DNA of 64,000 bases from Oscillospiraceae bacterium HV4-5-C5C (GCA_012034405.1 JAAVLZ010000012.1:1-64000); one strand, 5' to 3'; counted from the first letter of the stretch, positions 37,139 through 46,785 are shown. Program-made: numbers and translations. The notes: a model not told the origin generated them from the letters alone.

Positions 37139-38321
37139 ATCCAGGCCGTCCCGGCACAGACTGATCCAACAGATTCAGCAGGGTGGCGGCAATATCCTGC
37201 GCCGCCTGCGGACAGGCAAACTGCCGGGCTTTGTCCCCCAGGTCCCGGCGTTGCTTCGCGTCCTGGAGCAGGAGGCCCAGCTGCCGGTTCAGATAGGCCG
37301 GTGTAAAATCCGCGTCAGGGCAGACCAGCGCGGCGCCAGCTTCAGCAAAGGCCTGCGCGTTATGCATCTGGTGGTCGCCGGTCGCATAGGGGTACGGCAC
37401 CATAAGGCTGGGCAGTCCCAAGGCGGCAATTTCCGCGCAGGTACCTGCTCCGGCGCGGCTGATATAAAGGTCCGCCGCCGCCATATAATCCGGCATATTA
37501 TACAGAAACTCAAAGAGCTGCAGGCGGGACGGTCCCAACCGCAGGGCCCCGGCAGTTTCCTGGGTTTCCCGGGCCAGGCGGCGCCCGGTTACTAAAAAGA
37601 AACAAGCCGGTCCCTCAGGATGCTCCTTTAAATAAGCAAGTGTTCCCTGATTTAAGGTCCGGGCACCCAGGCTCCCCCCGCTGACCAGAACGATCAGCTG
37701 ATCCGGATCCAGCTTCAGTCTTTGACGGGCCTGCTCCCGCCGCAGTTGGAAAAACAACGGATTAACCGGATTACCGGTGGTCACAATCCTGGCCGTCTGC
37801 TTAAAATGCGGCCGGGCGGCTTCATAGCTGAGGCAGACCGTTTGGGCGCGCCTGGCCAGCAGGCGGTTGCTCTGACCCGGAAAGGCGTTTTGTTCATGAA
37901 TCACATAAGGGATTCCTAAATGGCCTGCGGCCAGCAGCAATGGATCAGACACATAACCGCCGGTACCCAGGAGGGCCTGCGGCCGCAGCCGCCTGAGCAG
38001 CCGCAGGCTCTGGCTGTAGCCTTGCTGCAGATCTCTGGCGGCTTTCACCCAGGCTTTGGGAGAGCTGCGCTTAAACGGGCTGGCCGGTATGGCAATAAAG
38101 GGCAGACCGGCCTTGGGCACCAATTCATGCTCCAGTCCATGGCTGGTACCAACATACAGGAGCTTGCAATCAGGCCTGGCCGCCCGTAAAGCCGCGGCAA
38201 CAGCCAGCGCCGGATTAATGTGACCGCTGGTCCCCCCGCCGGTCAGCATGATCAGCGGACGACTGCCGCGGTTATCATATTCACAGTCTTTTGGTATGGC
38301 GTTATCTACCGGTTTATTCAT
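37128..38321 (-). CDS. murG: Lipid II synthase MurG
   Basis: A 397-residue GT28 glycosyltransferase that adds GlcNAc to lipid I on the inner membrane face. It shows LTGGGTSGHINPALAVA, HEQNAFPG, SGGSLGARTLNQG, SRAGAGTCAEI and PYPYATGDHQMHNA. The N-terminal tail of about 25 residues is longer than usual. The start at 38321 has GAGGAGAG upstream and overlaps the ftsW stop by 8 bases. murC does not follow, unlike in many clusters. Confidence 0.95.
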   Translation of the reverse strand: MNKPVDNAIPKDCEYDNRGSRPLIMLTGGGTSGHINPALAVAAALRAARPDCKLLYVGTSHGLEHELVPKAGLPFIAIPASPFKRSSPKAWVKAARDLQQGYSQSLRLLRRLRPQALLGTGGYVSDPLLLAAGHLGIPYVIHEQNAFPGQSNRLLARRAQTVCLSYEAARPHFKQTARIVTTGNPVNPLFFQLRREQARQRLKLDPDQLIVLVSGGSLGARTLNQGTLAYLKEHPEGPACFFLVTGRRLARETQETAGALRLGPSRLQLFEFLYNMPDYMAAADLYISRAGAGTCAEIAALGLPSLMVPYPYATGDHQMHNAQAFAEAGAALVCPDADFTPAYLNRQLGLLLQDAKQRRDLGDKARQFACPQAAQDIAATLLNLLDQSVPGRPGYEK

Positions 38322-39816
38322 GTCTCTCCTCTGGGCCGCGGCTCCGCCGCTGGCTGTCACCGTTTTCAGCCCTGACGGACAGGCCGCTGCGGTCTGACGC
38401 CGCGGTCTCTCGTTTTTCATCTTTCCTGATTGTAGCAAACGGACTGCGAATCGCAAACTTTGATAGACTCAGCAGGATGCCGCAGGAAGTCAGGAAAAAG
38501 ATATTAGAGGTACCGCCATAGCTGAAAAAAGGCAGGGAAATCCCGGTTGGAAAAAACACCTTCAAATTAACCGCCATACTTAAAAAAGCTTGAAGCGGTA
38601 AAAACACCGCATAACCAAAAGCCAGGATTCTGGCAAAAACACCGTGGGTTTTGAACGCGATACCTACACCCAGACCAAAATACAGCAGGAAAAGCAAGAC
38701 GACAGTCACGCCGCCGATCAGACCCAGTTCTTCACAGATAATGGCATATATGTAGTCCGTATGCATTTCCGGAAGATAATTATTTTTCAGGCGGCTCTGA
38801 CCCAGACCCAGGCCGGTCCAGCCGCCGGAGCCGATAGCAGTTAAGGCCTGCTGGGACTGATAGCTGTCGGCTTCGCTGGCTTCGCCGGTATTGAAGAAAA
38901 TATTAAACCGTTGTACCAGATGATCCAGCCGCGGGTTTTTGATCAGCCAGGCTTTCAGCTGCTGCTGTTCATGCATCAATAAAAACAGGATGAGCAGCAG
39001 ACCGGCCAGGCCCAATAAAAGGCCCAGGGCAATCCGCCAGGAGTCGCGGCTGATGCCGGCAGACAAAAAGACCGCCAGCAATAATAAATAAATAATCAGG
39101 ACCGCCGACATATGCGACTGCATAGCGATCAGGACACACCAGACAGTCACGGCTGAAAAAGGAATAACAAAATCAAAGGCAAAATTGGCCCAGCGTTTTT
39201 TGGCGCCTTTAAGCTGACGCAAAAAGCCACGGCGGCGCGCGCCCTGCAGCCAGGAGTACCATCCGGCGCCGCAGAACACCACCGCCAGTTTAATCAGTTC
39301 TGAAGGCTGCCAGTTAATGCTTGAGGTGATTTTCAGCCAGCGGCGCTGCCCGTTTACTTCCACTCCCAGCGGGGTAAAAATCAGCGCCAGTAAAACTGTA
39401 CAGAACAAATAAAGCAGCAGCAGGATGCCGGGGCGGTTGAAACGACGTACGTCAATAAAAATAAACGCGCCTAACGCCGCCAGGCCTGGCAGCAAAAGAA
39501 CGGATTGGCGCAGAATATAATACCAGCCGTAGCCCTGCTCCGACATGGACTTTCCGATACTGGTAGAAAACAGCATCACCAGGCCAAAGCAAATCAGTAT
39601 AACCGTCACCATCAGCAGGCCGTAGCTGATGCTCTGAGGCGGCGCCAATTCAATTCCCGGTTCTGAAGGCAGCAGATGACTGCCGCGGTGAGCCGCGGCG
39701 CGTTTCTGACGTCTGCTGCCGGCGTTTCTGCTACCCGTCTGGCGGCTGTGAGGCACGGCGGTCGCCGCGCCGTCTGGCCGCCGCCCGGCTGCCGTTTGCT
39801 TTGCTGCTTGCCTCAT
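38314..39816 (-). CDS. ftsW: Septal peptidoglycan polymerase FtsW (SEDS)
   Basis: A 500-residue protein with a basic, disordered N-terminus of about 60 residues and about ten transmembrane segments. SEDS motifs: WQPSELIKLA, the Asp region in MQSHMSAVLII, GLGLGQSRLKNNYLPEMHTDYIYAIICEELG, and the last FPTGISLPFFSYGGTS. It polymerises glycan at the septum with the PBP encoded in the same cluster. The start at 39816 has GAGGAG 8 bases upstream. It follows mraY by 20 bases, where murD is usually found. Confidence 0.95.
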   Translation of the reverse strand: MRQAAKQTAAGRRPDGAATAVPHSRQTGSRNAGSRRQKRAAAHRGSHLLPSEPGIELAPPQSISYGLLMVTVILICFGLVMLFSTSIGKSMSEQGYGWYYILRQSVLLLPGLAALGAFIFIDVRRFNRPGILLLLYLFCTVLLALIFTPLGVEVNGQRRWLKITSSINWQPSELIKLAVVFCGAGWYSWLQGARRRGFLRQLKGAKKRWANFAFDFVIPFSAVTVWCVLIAMQSHMSAVLIIYLLLLAVFLSAGISRDSWRIALGLLLGLAGLLLILFLLMHEQQQLKAWLIKNPRLDHLVQRFNIFFNTGEASEADSYQSQQALTAIGSGGWTGLGLGQSRLKNNYLPEMHTDYIYAIICEELGLIGGVTVVLLFLLYFGLGVGIAFKTHGVFARILAFGYAVFLPLQAFLSMAVNLKVFFPTGISLPFFSYGGTSNIFFLTSCGILLSLSKFAIRSPFATIRKDEKRETAASDRSGLSVRAENGDSQRRSRGPEERHE

Positions 39817-39836
39817 CTGCGGGTCTCCTCTTCGGG

Positions 39837-40850
39837 TCAAAATGCGGCCCAGTAGGTCAGCAGACTCAGCAGGCAGCCTGCCACCGTCACCAGGGTAAAG
39901 ACCGCCACCACTTTGTTTTCTGACCAGCCACCCAATTCAAAGTGATGGTGGATCGGCGACATTCTGAAAATGCGGCGGCCCCCGGTACGCTTGAAATAAG
40001 TTACCTGGATAATCACAGACAGGGATTCAGCCACATAAACAAAGCCCAGCAGCAGCATGATCCAGGGAACCCCCTGCAGCAGTAACACACCGGCTAACAC
40101 GCCGCCAGCGGCCAGAGAACCGGTATCGCCCATAAAAACCTTCGCTTTGTGGTGGTTATAAAGCAAAAAGCCCGCAAATCCGCCGGCTAAAGCGAAGCTG
40201 CTGTACAGGCTGCCTGCCGCGCCGTTAAACGCGGTCAGATAAGCTAAAATGCCCATGGTTAATGCAGCCGGGATGGAAACGGACGCCAGCAGCCCGTCCA
40301 CGCCATCCGTCAGGTTAACGGAATTGGCGATGAAATATAGGTAAATGACCGCAAAGACGCCGTACAGGAGCTTCCAGCCAAAGCCTGTGACCGGCAGCAC
40401 CTTAAGGGTAAACGGCAGAACAAAAACCGGTCCACCCGGGAAAAACCATAGATAATACACCGTGAACAGCACGCAAATCAACAGGGTAGGGATGGATTTT
40501 TGCAGCGGGCTCAAGCCCTCCGGATTTTTCCTGACCTTGATGTAGTCATCCGCAAAGCCAGTGGCAGCCAGGCCCGCTGACATCAGCAGCAAGGCTGCGG
40601 TCTGGCTGGCAGGATACAAGATGAGCATCATCGTCATCAGCAGCCATAACGGCAGCAAAAACATAAAACCGCCAAAGGTGGGCGTACCACTTTTTACCAG
40701 ATGACTCCGGGGGCCATCCTGCCGTTCTTTCTGGCCGACATGCCAGCGCTGCAGGCGCGGCAAAAGCCACGCGCCCCAGAGCGCGGTCAGGCCAAAGGCA
40801 AGAACAGCGTATAGCAGCGCCAGACCTAATTGCCAAACATCTCTTGACAT
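39837..40850 (-). CDS. mraY: Phospho-MurNAc-pentapeptide translocase MraY
   Basis: A 337-residue, ten-segment membrane enzyme forming lipid I. Motifs: GPRSHLVKSGTPTFGGFMF, FADDYIKV, NSVNLTDGVDGLLA (catalytic Asp), VFMGDTGSLAAGG and MSPIHHHFELGGWSENKVV. All catalytic residues are in place. It is 4 bases after murF. Confidence 0.97.
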   Translation of the reverse strand: MSRDVWQLGLALLYAVLAFGLTALWGAWLLPRLQRWHVGQKERQDGPRSHLVKSGTPTFGGFMFLLPLWLLMTMMLILYPASQTAALLLMSAGLAATGFADDYIKVRKNPEGLSPLQKSIPTLLICVLFTVYYLWFFPGGPVFVLPFTLKVLPVTGFGWKLLYGVFAVIYLYFIANSVNLTDGVDGLLASVSIPAALTMGILAYLTAFNGAAGSLYSSFALAGGFAGFLLYNHHKAKVFMGDTGSLAAGGVLAGVLLLQGVPWIMLLLGFVYVAESLSVIIQVTYFKRTGGRRIFRMSPIHHHFELGGWSENKVVAVFTLVTVAGCLLSLLTYWAAF

Positions 40851-40854
40851 GGGA

Positions 40855-42309
40855 TCAGCCCTCCGTCCGGTCGCTGACGACCGCTTCCACTACTTTTTCC
40901 ATCTGGTAGGAGCGGGAACCCTTGACCAGCAGGATATCCTGTTCATTCAGGCCCGCCAGCAGCGCAATGATCAAGCTGTCCCGGTCAGGAAAACGGTGAA
41001 TATGCATAGCGCCGGGCTTCACTTGTCTGGCTCCCTGTTCAACCGCCTCCGCAAACGGCCCGCACAGGTACAGGTCATCTACATCACCCAGCGCCAGCCG
41101 TTCGCCGATTTCCCGGTGCAGTGCCCGGGCATACTCCCCGAGCTCATTCATGCTGGCCATGGCTACGACCCGGCGCCGCGAACCACCGACTTCACTTAAC
41201 AAATTGATGGCCGCCTGCACAGATTCCGGGCTGGCATTATAGCTGTCATTGATGATCATCAGCCCGCCTACCCGGATCAGTCGCTGCCGGTCGCCTGTTA
41301 CCTGAAAATCCATCAGGCCTTGTGCGCTCAGCTGAGGATCCAGGCCGAGCCGTTGCGCCGTCAGCAGCGCAAACAGGGCATTCTGAACGTGATGCAGCCC
41401 CGCTACCGGCAGTGTGACGTCTTTTTGCCACAGCTGAGCCTGAGACGCCTGCCAGTAAACTGCGTCAAAGGTCACGCCACTTAAGTCCGCCCGGATATTT
41501 TGCGCCTGCATCAGTCTTTGGCAGCACTCCTGCGGCGGCTGTGCCGCGGTGCTGACAAAGCTGACGCAAAACCGGTCCTGCTTTTGCAGGGCCAGGCGCC
41601 GCAAGTAACGATCATCCGCATTCAGCAGCAGATCCCGGCCGGCTTCCATACCATGAGTAATCTGGCCCTTGGCCAGCATGATATTATCTCTGGTCTCAAA
41701 CTGCGAAAGATGAGAAAAGCCGATGCCCGTAATCAGCGCGATATCCGGTCTGGCGGTATCAGACAGGCGTTCCATTGTTCCCGGCGCGTCAATGCCCATC
41801 TCCACCACCAAAGCCCGGGTGTCCTCATCTGCTGACAGGATGGTCCAGGCCAAGCCGATATGGTTGTTCAGGTTCGCCTTGGTCCCGCAGGTTTTCATCT
41901 GCCGGCCCAGTGCCGCGATTACCATGTCCCGGGTCGAGGTCTTTCCGACTGAACCGGTTATCCCGATCACTTTAGCCGCCAGCTGTCCGCGGTACCAGGC
42001 GGCTATCTGATCCAAAGCCACCTCCGTATCCGGGACTAAAAAACAGGGCCGGCGCTGGCCGGGCGGGAGCTGCTCCCAGGCGGGCAGCTCAGATATCACA
42101 AAAGCCGCCGCTCCCTGCTGGCTGGCCTGGGCCAGGTAGTGATGACCGTCATAGCGGTCACCTTTCAGCGCGACAAACAGATTGCCGGCCTTAAGCGAGC
42201 GGCTGTCGCTGGAAACGCCGCAGAAAGTCTCAGCAGCCAGGGTTTGTGTTTCTCCCTGACAGGGGCTTCCCAGAGCCTGGGCAATAATGTCTAACGGGTA
42301 GGGTTTCAT
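40855..42309 (-). CDS. murF: UDP-MurNAc-tripeptide--D-Ala-D-Ala ligase MurF
   Basis: A 484-residue Mur ligase. Unlike its upstream neighbour it keeps every expected motif: P-loop GSVGKTSTRD, NNHIGLAWTIL, VVEMGIDAPG, the DSYNASPESV substrate block and LLVKGSRSYQMEKVV. It adds D-Ala-D-Ala to the UDP-tripeptide in the cytoplasm. Its ATG overlaps the stop of the murE-like gene by 4 bases. Confidence 0.96.
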   Translation of the reverse strand: MKPYPLDIIAQALGSPCQGETQTLAAETFCGVSSDSRSLKAGNLFVALKGDRYDGHHYLAQASQQGAAAFVISELPAWEQLPPGQRRPCFLVPDTEVALDQIAAWYRGQLAAKVIGITGSVGKTSTRDMVIAALGRQMKTCGTKANLNNHIGLAWTILSADEDTRALVVEMGIDAPGTMERLSDTARPDIALITGIGFSHLSQFETRDNIMLAKGQITHGMEAGRDLLLNADDRYLRRLALQKQDRFCVSFVSTAAQPPQECCQRLMQAQNIRADLSGVTFDAVYWQASQAQLWQKDVTLPVAGLHHVQNALFALLTAQRLGLDPQLSAQGLMDFQVTGDRQRLIRVGGLMIINDSYNASPESVQAAINLLSEVGGSRRRVVAMASMNELGEYARALHREIGERLALGDVDDLYLCGPFAEAVEQGARQVKPGAMHIHRFPDRDSLIIALLAGLNEQDILLVKGSRSYQMEKVVEAVVSDRTEG

Positions 42310-43793
42310 GAGTTTATGTTCCCTTCATGGTTGTTCAGATCAGCTAAAGCCGCCTGGATGACAGTCAAATCAGAATATGGACGGACCTGCTCAGCAGTCA
42401 TCTCATAGGTTTCCGCCCCTTTACCGGTAATCAGCAGCAGGTCACCCGGCCGCATGTCGCCGATCGCCTGCCTGATAGCAGCGCTCCGGTCCGTGCAGAC
42501 GGAAAACCAGCTGGACTCAAGTTTAGCGCCCTCACGCAAATCTGCTACAATTGCGGCGCTGTTTTCGCTACGCATATCGCTGACAGTCAGGTAACAACGA
42601 TCAGACAATGCAGCGGCAATTTTGCCCAGGCGGACGCGACGCTGGCTGTCGCGGCTGCCGTCCCCGCCCAGCACCGTCAGGATCCGGCAGCCATACGGCC
42701 TGAGATCCGTCAACAGGCCTTCCAGCTGCTCATCATTCCAGGCCTGATCGATAAAGATATCCAGCCCGTGGGTATTGGGGACCGGCTGCAAGCGGCCGGG
42801 CACTGAGATACGGGCCAGCAGGCTGGCAGCCGCATCCAGCGGCAGCTTCAGTTCCTGGCAGACTGCCAGGGCCGCCAGGGCGTGGTAAACCGCGTATCGG
42901 CCGGGCAAGCCGATAAACAGCTCATGCTGCTGTCTGTCCCCCCAGGCGACGGTCAGTTTAGTACCCAGGCGGCCGTCTTGTTTAGCAATGTGCAGACTTG
43001 AAGCGCGCAGATCAGCCTGGGGCGACAAGCCAAAGGAGCGCAGCCGTCCGGGAGAGCCGCTCTCCCGCTGGGCGCGTAAAAAAGTAAAGGCAGGGTCATC
43101 TTCATTATACAGAACCAGTTCAGCTGCACCTAAGGCCTGGGTCTCCAGGGATGATAAACAGGTTCTGGCATTCAGTAAAATCAGCACCTTAAAGCTGGCG
43201 TAGGCTTGACGCCGCCAGGTCAGATCCAGATATCTGAGTGGCAGAACCGCCGCTTTTTGCCGGAGCTGAAGCATGGCAGCCAGGCTGGCCTGGATTTCCG
43301 GCGCTTCGGGATGATTCCGGCCGATGTAGCGGACCTGATCAGAGGTAATCTGCCGCATCCCATCCAAATAGCCCGCCGGCCAGCTCAGTTGGTTCAGCAG
43401 CTGGCTCAGCAGTCCGGCCAGGCGGTGGCGGCCCAGCCAGGCAATACAACCGATTAACTGCAGATGACTGGAAGGGTACTCGTAGTAACGGGCTGAGACA
43501 TAGGCCAGCGCATCGCGCGTATCGCTGACCAGTACCAGCGCGCACTGCTGCTGTTCGAGCAATTTGAGTACTGCGTCATCAGGCCAGGCAGAGATCACAA
43601 CCGCGCCGGCACCTCTTTTGGCGGCCTGATCCAGATAGTGATGGCCGTCATCGTGCTGGCCGCGCAGGGCGACAAACAGGGTTCCCGGTCCCACCCGGCG
43701 GGAATCATAGGCCAGATTTTTGATGGGGGTCTGCGGATCGCCCTGAAATTTCAGGACCGGATAAACAGAGCATAAATCATACAAGGTCATCAT
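42306..43793 (-). CDS. MurE-like protein lacking ATP-binding and catalytic motifs (putative pseudoenzyme)
   Basis: A 495-residue protein at the normal murE position (between pbpB and murF). The Mur-ligase plan is intact: domain 1 (DSRRVGPGTLFVALRG, DGHHYLDQA), the central region and domain 3 (IFIDQAWNDEQLEGLL, ILTVLGGDGSRDSQRR, ITGKGAETYEM). The P-loop position reads GCIAWLGRHR (115-124) instead of GxTGTNGKTT. NTTPE is NHPEAPE, MEVSSHAL is LPLRYLDL, TNLTxDHLDYH is LNARTCLSSLE, and DNPR is SDMRS. The frame is open throughout with normal codon use, so it is not a decayed gene. It cannot bind ATP in the usual way. A structural or regulatory role is possible; a working MurE must lie elsewhere. 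The start has GAGGAA upstream. Confidence 0.85.
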   Translation of the reverse strand: MMTLYDLCSVYPVLKFQGDPQTPIKNLAYDSRRVGPGTLFVALRGQHDDGHHYLDQAAKRGAGAVVISAWPDDAVLKLLEQQQCALVLVSDTRDALAYVSARYYEYPSSHLQLIGCIAWLGRHRLAGLLSQLLNQLSWPAGYLDGMRQITSDQVRYIGRNHPEAPEIQASLAAMLQLRQKAAVLPLRYLDLTWRRQAYASFKVLILLNARTCLSSLETQALGAAELVLYNEDDPAFTFLRAQRESGSPGRLRSFGLSPQADLRASSLHIAKQDGRLGTKLTVAWGDRQQHELFIGLPGRYAVYHALAALAVCQELKLPLDAAASLLARISVPGRLQPVPNTHGLDIFIDQAWNDEQLEGLLTDLRPYGCRILTVLGGDGSRDSQRRVRLGKIAAALSDRCYLTVSDMRSENSAAIVADLREGAKLESSWFSVCTDRSAAIRQAIGDMRPGDLLLITGKGAETYEMTAEQVRPYSDLTVIQAALADLNNHEGNINS

Positions 43794-43839
43794 CACTTGT
43801 TCCTCATTTCATCAAGAACCGCCGGCTGCAGGTTTGAGT

Positions 43840-46134
43840 TCAGCTGCCAAAAGTCAGGGTTACCACGGTGTAGGAGGCTACCTGACCGCTGCCGTCCGAG
43901 CCGGACGGCGCGATACTCTGAGCGGTGACCGTTCCACGCGGATTGCTGCCTTCAAATCTGACGTTCAAGTGATTGCTGTCAGCCAGCTGCTGAGCTTCAT
44001 CCAGATCCAGACCGCTGAAATCCGGCACACTGACGGCAGTCTGGCTGCTCTGTTGATTGATGGTCACAGTTACACTGCCTTCATAGCCAATCTTGGTCCC
44101 GGCAGCCGGGTACTGCGATTCAATTACGTCATCATTGGACCAGTCATCCGGCAAATCCAGTTCCCAATTGCGCAAGGTCATATTTTCCCGGGCAGTTTCC
44201 ACCGTCTGCCCGGTTAAGTCCGGCATCGTATAATCGTCAAATAAGTTGAGAATATCCTCATCGGTATAGTTTTTGGCTACACCCAGAGTCTCCAGCACTT
44301 GTTTGGTGATTCTCCGGCTGGTAATCTGAGCCGGCCAGGAGGTTTCCGCGTCCCGCGGAACTGACAGGACCACCAGCAGCGAATACTCCGGATCCTCATA
44401 CGGAAACAGCGAGGCAAAGGAAATGACATTCAGATCGTCTTCTTCTGAATCCGGATCAGCGTCGGCTGATTTGTGTGACGAGGTACTGGTTTTGCCGGCA
44501 ATAGCATAGCCGGGGGTAGAAACATAACTGCCGGTGCCGTCCGTGACGACGCCTCTGAGGTACTTCAGCACAGTTGACGCGGTCGATTCTGAGATGACCC
44601 GGCGGATCGTCTGAGGTGAAAAGGTCCTCACCGTATTGCCATCAGCATCGGAGATTGACGCGGCAACCTGCGGCTGCATCAGGACGCCGCCATTTGCAAA
44701 TACGTTATAGGCATTCAACATCTGCAGCGGCGTGACGGTCGCCTGTTCGCCAAAAGACCAGGTAGCCATATCTATCAAAAGCGGGTTGTCATGGTTGATC
44801 CCCTTGACTTCTGCCGGCAAATCAATACCGGTCAGTTCCAGATGGCCGAACGCGCGGACATACTGATAAAAGCGATCAATGCCAACGGTTTCCGCGACCT
44901 GTACAAATACCGGGTTGCAGCTGGTCCAGAGACCGGTTTCCATTGTTCTCAAGCCGTGGCCGCCTGCCACCGAGCAAGATATCGGATAGCTGTCCCAGCC
45001 GTCCACATAAACCGGGTCGTCACTGAAGGTCTGGTCTTCACTCACGGTCTGGAGATCCAGGGCCATCGCCGCTGTCAGCGCTTTATACGTTGAGCCGGGT
45101 TCATAGGTATCAGAAATTGCCCGGTTAACCCAGACCTGACCGGTCAGATAGTCCAGCTGATCCGAGTCATTCTGCGGATCCCAGCTATCCGTCCCGGTCC
45201 AGTCCGAGGGTTCGGCAAAGGGCTCGTTGAGGTCAAATTCACCGTTTTGCGCCATGGCTTTAACCGCGCCGGTTTTAGTTTCCATCAAAATCGCGACGGC
45301 GCCTTCCTCAACGTCAAATTCGCTCACCGCCCGGTCCAGCTCCGTCTGCAGGATTTCCTGCAGCCTAATATCCACGTTGAGGTGAACGTCCTCACCATCG
45401 CTGGCAGCTTCGGCCAGGTTGGCGGTATTGGGCAGCGCGGCTTTGGAGTAGTTATCAACTTCCGCATAGGTATAGCCCGGTGTCCCGGTCAGCACCTCAT
45501 TGTACTGAGATTCAATCCCGTTGACTCCGGTCATGATCTGGTCCGGTTTATTAGTGAAGCCGATCAGCGTCGCGCCAATGTCGTTATATGGGTATTCCCG
45601 CTTCATCTCGGTGTCAATCGTGACCCCGCCGATATCATAATCACTGAGGAAGCTTTTCAGGCTGTTGCAGGTGTCCCGGTCCACTTCGCGAATCAACTGC
45701 ACATAGGACAGATCGGTTTCCTGGGCCGCCGCCGTCACGGTCTGCTCATCAAGACCCAGGATATCCGCAAACTGCGCCTGCCAATCAACCGGCGCCGTAT
45801 CTGACTGGGCTGTAAAAGCAGACGGCGTAATTCCGATTGTATAGACATAGGTAGTGACCGCCAGCTTGTTGCCTTCAGCATCATAAATGTCGCCCCGTTC
45901 AGGATAATCTACCACTTTCTGATAATACTGTTCCGCGGCGGCCTGCGCATAAGTCTTATGGTTGACTACCTGGGTGTTAAATAAGGCCGCGGCCAGGACC
46001 ACCGCGAAGGCAAACATAAAAACAGCGGCCAGTATGATACCGCTTTTGCTGCCGGAACGGCGCCGGCTGCCGGGGAGCTGCGGGCGGCTCCGGCCGCTGC
46101 GCCTGCTTGGTTTTTGCTTCGTCTGCGGCTGCAT
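43840..46134 (-). CDS. pbpB: Penicillin-binding protein 2-type transpeptidase with PASTA domains
   Basis: A 764-residue class B PBP (FtsI/PbpB/SpoVD type) that cross-links septal wall. Transmembrane helix at about 33-52, dimerisation domain (RGDIYDAEGNKLA), catalytic Ser348 in STYK, SCN as the second motif, and KTST at 548-551 where the usual third motif is KTGT. Two PASTA domains close the protein (about 645-700 and 706-764). It is 22 bases after ftsL. Confidence 0.95.
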   Translation of the reverse strand: MQPQTKQKPSRRSGRSRPQLPGSRRRSGSKSGIILAAVFMFAFAVVLAAALFNTQVVNHKTYAQAAAEQYYQKVVDYPERGDIYDAEGNKLAVTTYVYTIGITPSAFTAQSDTAPVDWQAQFADILGLDEQTVTAAAQETDLSYVQLIREVDRDTCNSLKSFLSDYDIGGVTIDTEMKREYPYNDIGATLIGFTNKPDQIMTGVNGIESQYNEVLTGTPGYTYAEVDNYSKAALPNTANLAEAASDGEDVHLNVDIRLQEILQTELDRAVSEFDVEEGAVAILMETKTGAVKAMAQNGEFDLNEPFAEPSDWTGTDSWDPQNDSDQLDYLTGQVWVNRAISDTYEPGSTYKALTAAMALDLQTVSEDQTFSDDPVYVDGWDSYPISCSVAGGHGLRTMETGLWTSCNPVFVQVAETVGIDRFYQYVRAFGHLELTGIDLPAEVKGINHDNPLLIDMATWSFGEQATVTPLQMLNAYNVFANGGVLMQPQVAASISDADGNTVRTFSPQTIRRVISESTASTVLKYLRGVVTDGTGSYVSTPGYAIAGKTSTSSHKSADADPDSEEDDLNVISFASLFPYEDPEYSLLVVLSVPRDAETSWPAQITSRRITKQVLETLGVAKNYTDEDILNLFDDYTMPDLTGQTVETARENMTLRNWELDLPDDWSNDDVIESQYPAAGTKIGYEGSVTVTINQQSSQTAVSVPDFSGLDLDEAQQLADSNHLNVRFEGSNPRGTVTAQSIAPSGSDGSGQVASYTVVTLTFGS

Positions 46135-46156
46135 TGCTGTTACTCCATCATTCGCT

Positions 46157-46756
46157 TCAAGCTGTGAAGATGGCAGTCAGACTGGCCCACAGCTGATCCA
46201 GCCAGCTCAGGTGCTGGCTGCTGGTGCTCAGGTTGTCAGTAGATGCTGATGAACTGTTGTCAGCAACTATCAGGCGATCTGACGACGGAACGTCAAGATA
46301 TATTGTCTGAGCCTGAGTGGCGGCCCTTAAGCCCAACGCCAGGGCGTCCTGGCGGTAATCCTCTTCCGTCTTGGCCGTGCTGATGCTGGTCTGCAGTTGG
46401 GTATTTTCCACCCGCACAGCTTCAATCTGCTGGCTGAGTTCAGCATTGCTGTAATTCAATTCCAGTAGCTTGGACTGGTTATTGAGCAGGAAGCCGATCA
46501 CGCCGCACAGGAACAAAGAAACCGCCGCCACCTGAAGCAAGCTGATCTGTCTGACTCTCAGCCAGCGGAACGCCGCAGCCATCACCATGCGCTTTTGCTG
46601 GCGCTCCTGCTCTGAAACAAGCTGCAACGACGGGATTGAGTCTGCTGTTATTTCAGGTGCGTCCAGCCAGGCTTCCGTCTGCCGTAAGCTGGCGGAAGGG
46701 AGCTGAGATTCATATTCATGCCATCTGTTGCTGGCGGTTGCTTGATTTCCTGACAT
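46157..46756 (-). CDS. ftsL: FtsL-like division protein
   Basis: A 199-residue bitopic protein. A polar N-terminus of about 70 residues is followed by a transmembrane helix (about 73-92, LLQVAAVSLFLCGVIGFLL) and a short coiled coil (LNYSNAELSQQIEAVRVEN), the DivIC/FtsL pattern. A Ser-rich tail follows. Location between rsmH and pbpB matches ftsL; similarity alone would be weak. Confidence 0.8.
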   Translation of the reverse strand: MSGNQATASNRWHEYESQLPSASLRQTEAWLDAPEITADSIPSLQLVSEQERQQKRMVMAAAFRWLRVRQISLLQVAAVSLFLCGVIGFLLNNQSKLLELNYSNAELSQQIEAVRVENTQLQTSISTAKTEEDYRQDALALGLRAATQAQTIYLDVPSSDRLIVADNSSSASTDNLSTSSQHLSWLDQLWASLTAIFTA

Positions 46757-46785
46757 TGTTTTCTTCCTTACTCCCTCCGGGATTA

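Noticed and set aside
42306-43793. Considered the murE-like gene as a frameshifted normal MurE
   Set aside because: Other frames over the P-loop region do not restore GTNGKT, and the surrounding sequence aligns in one frame throughout.
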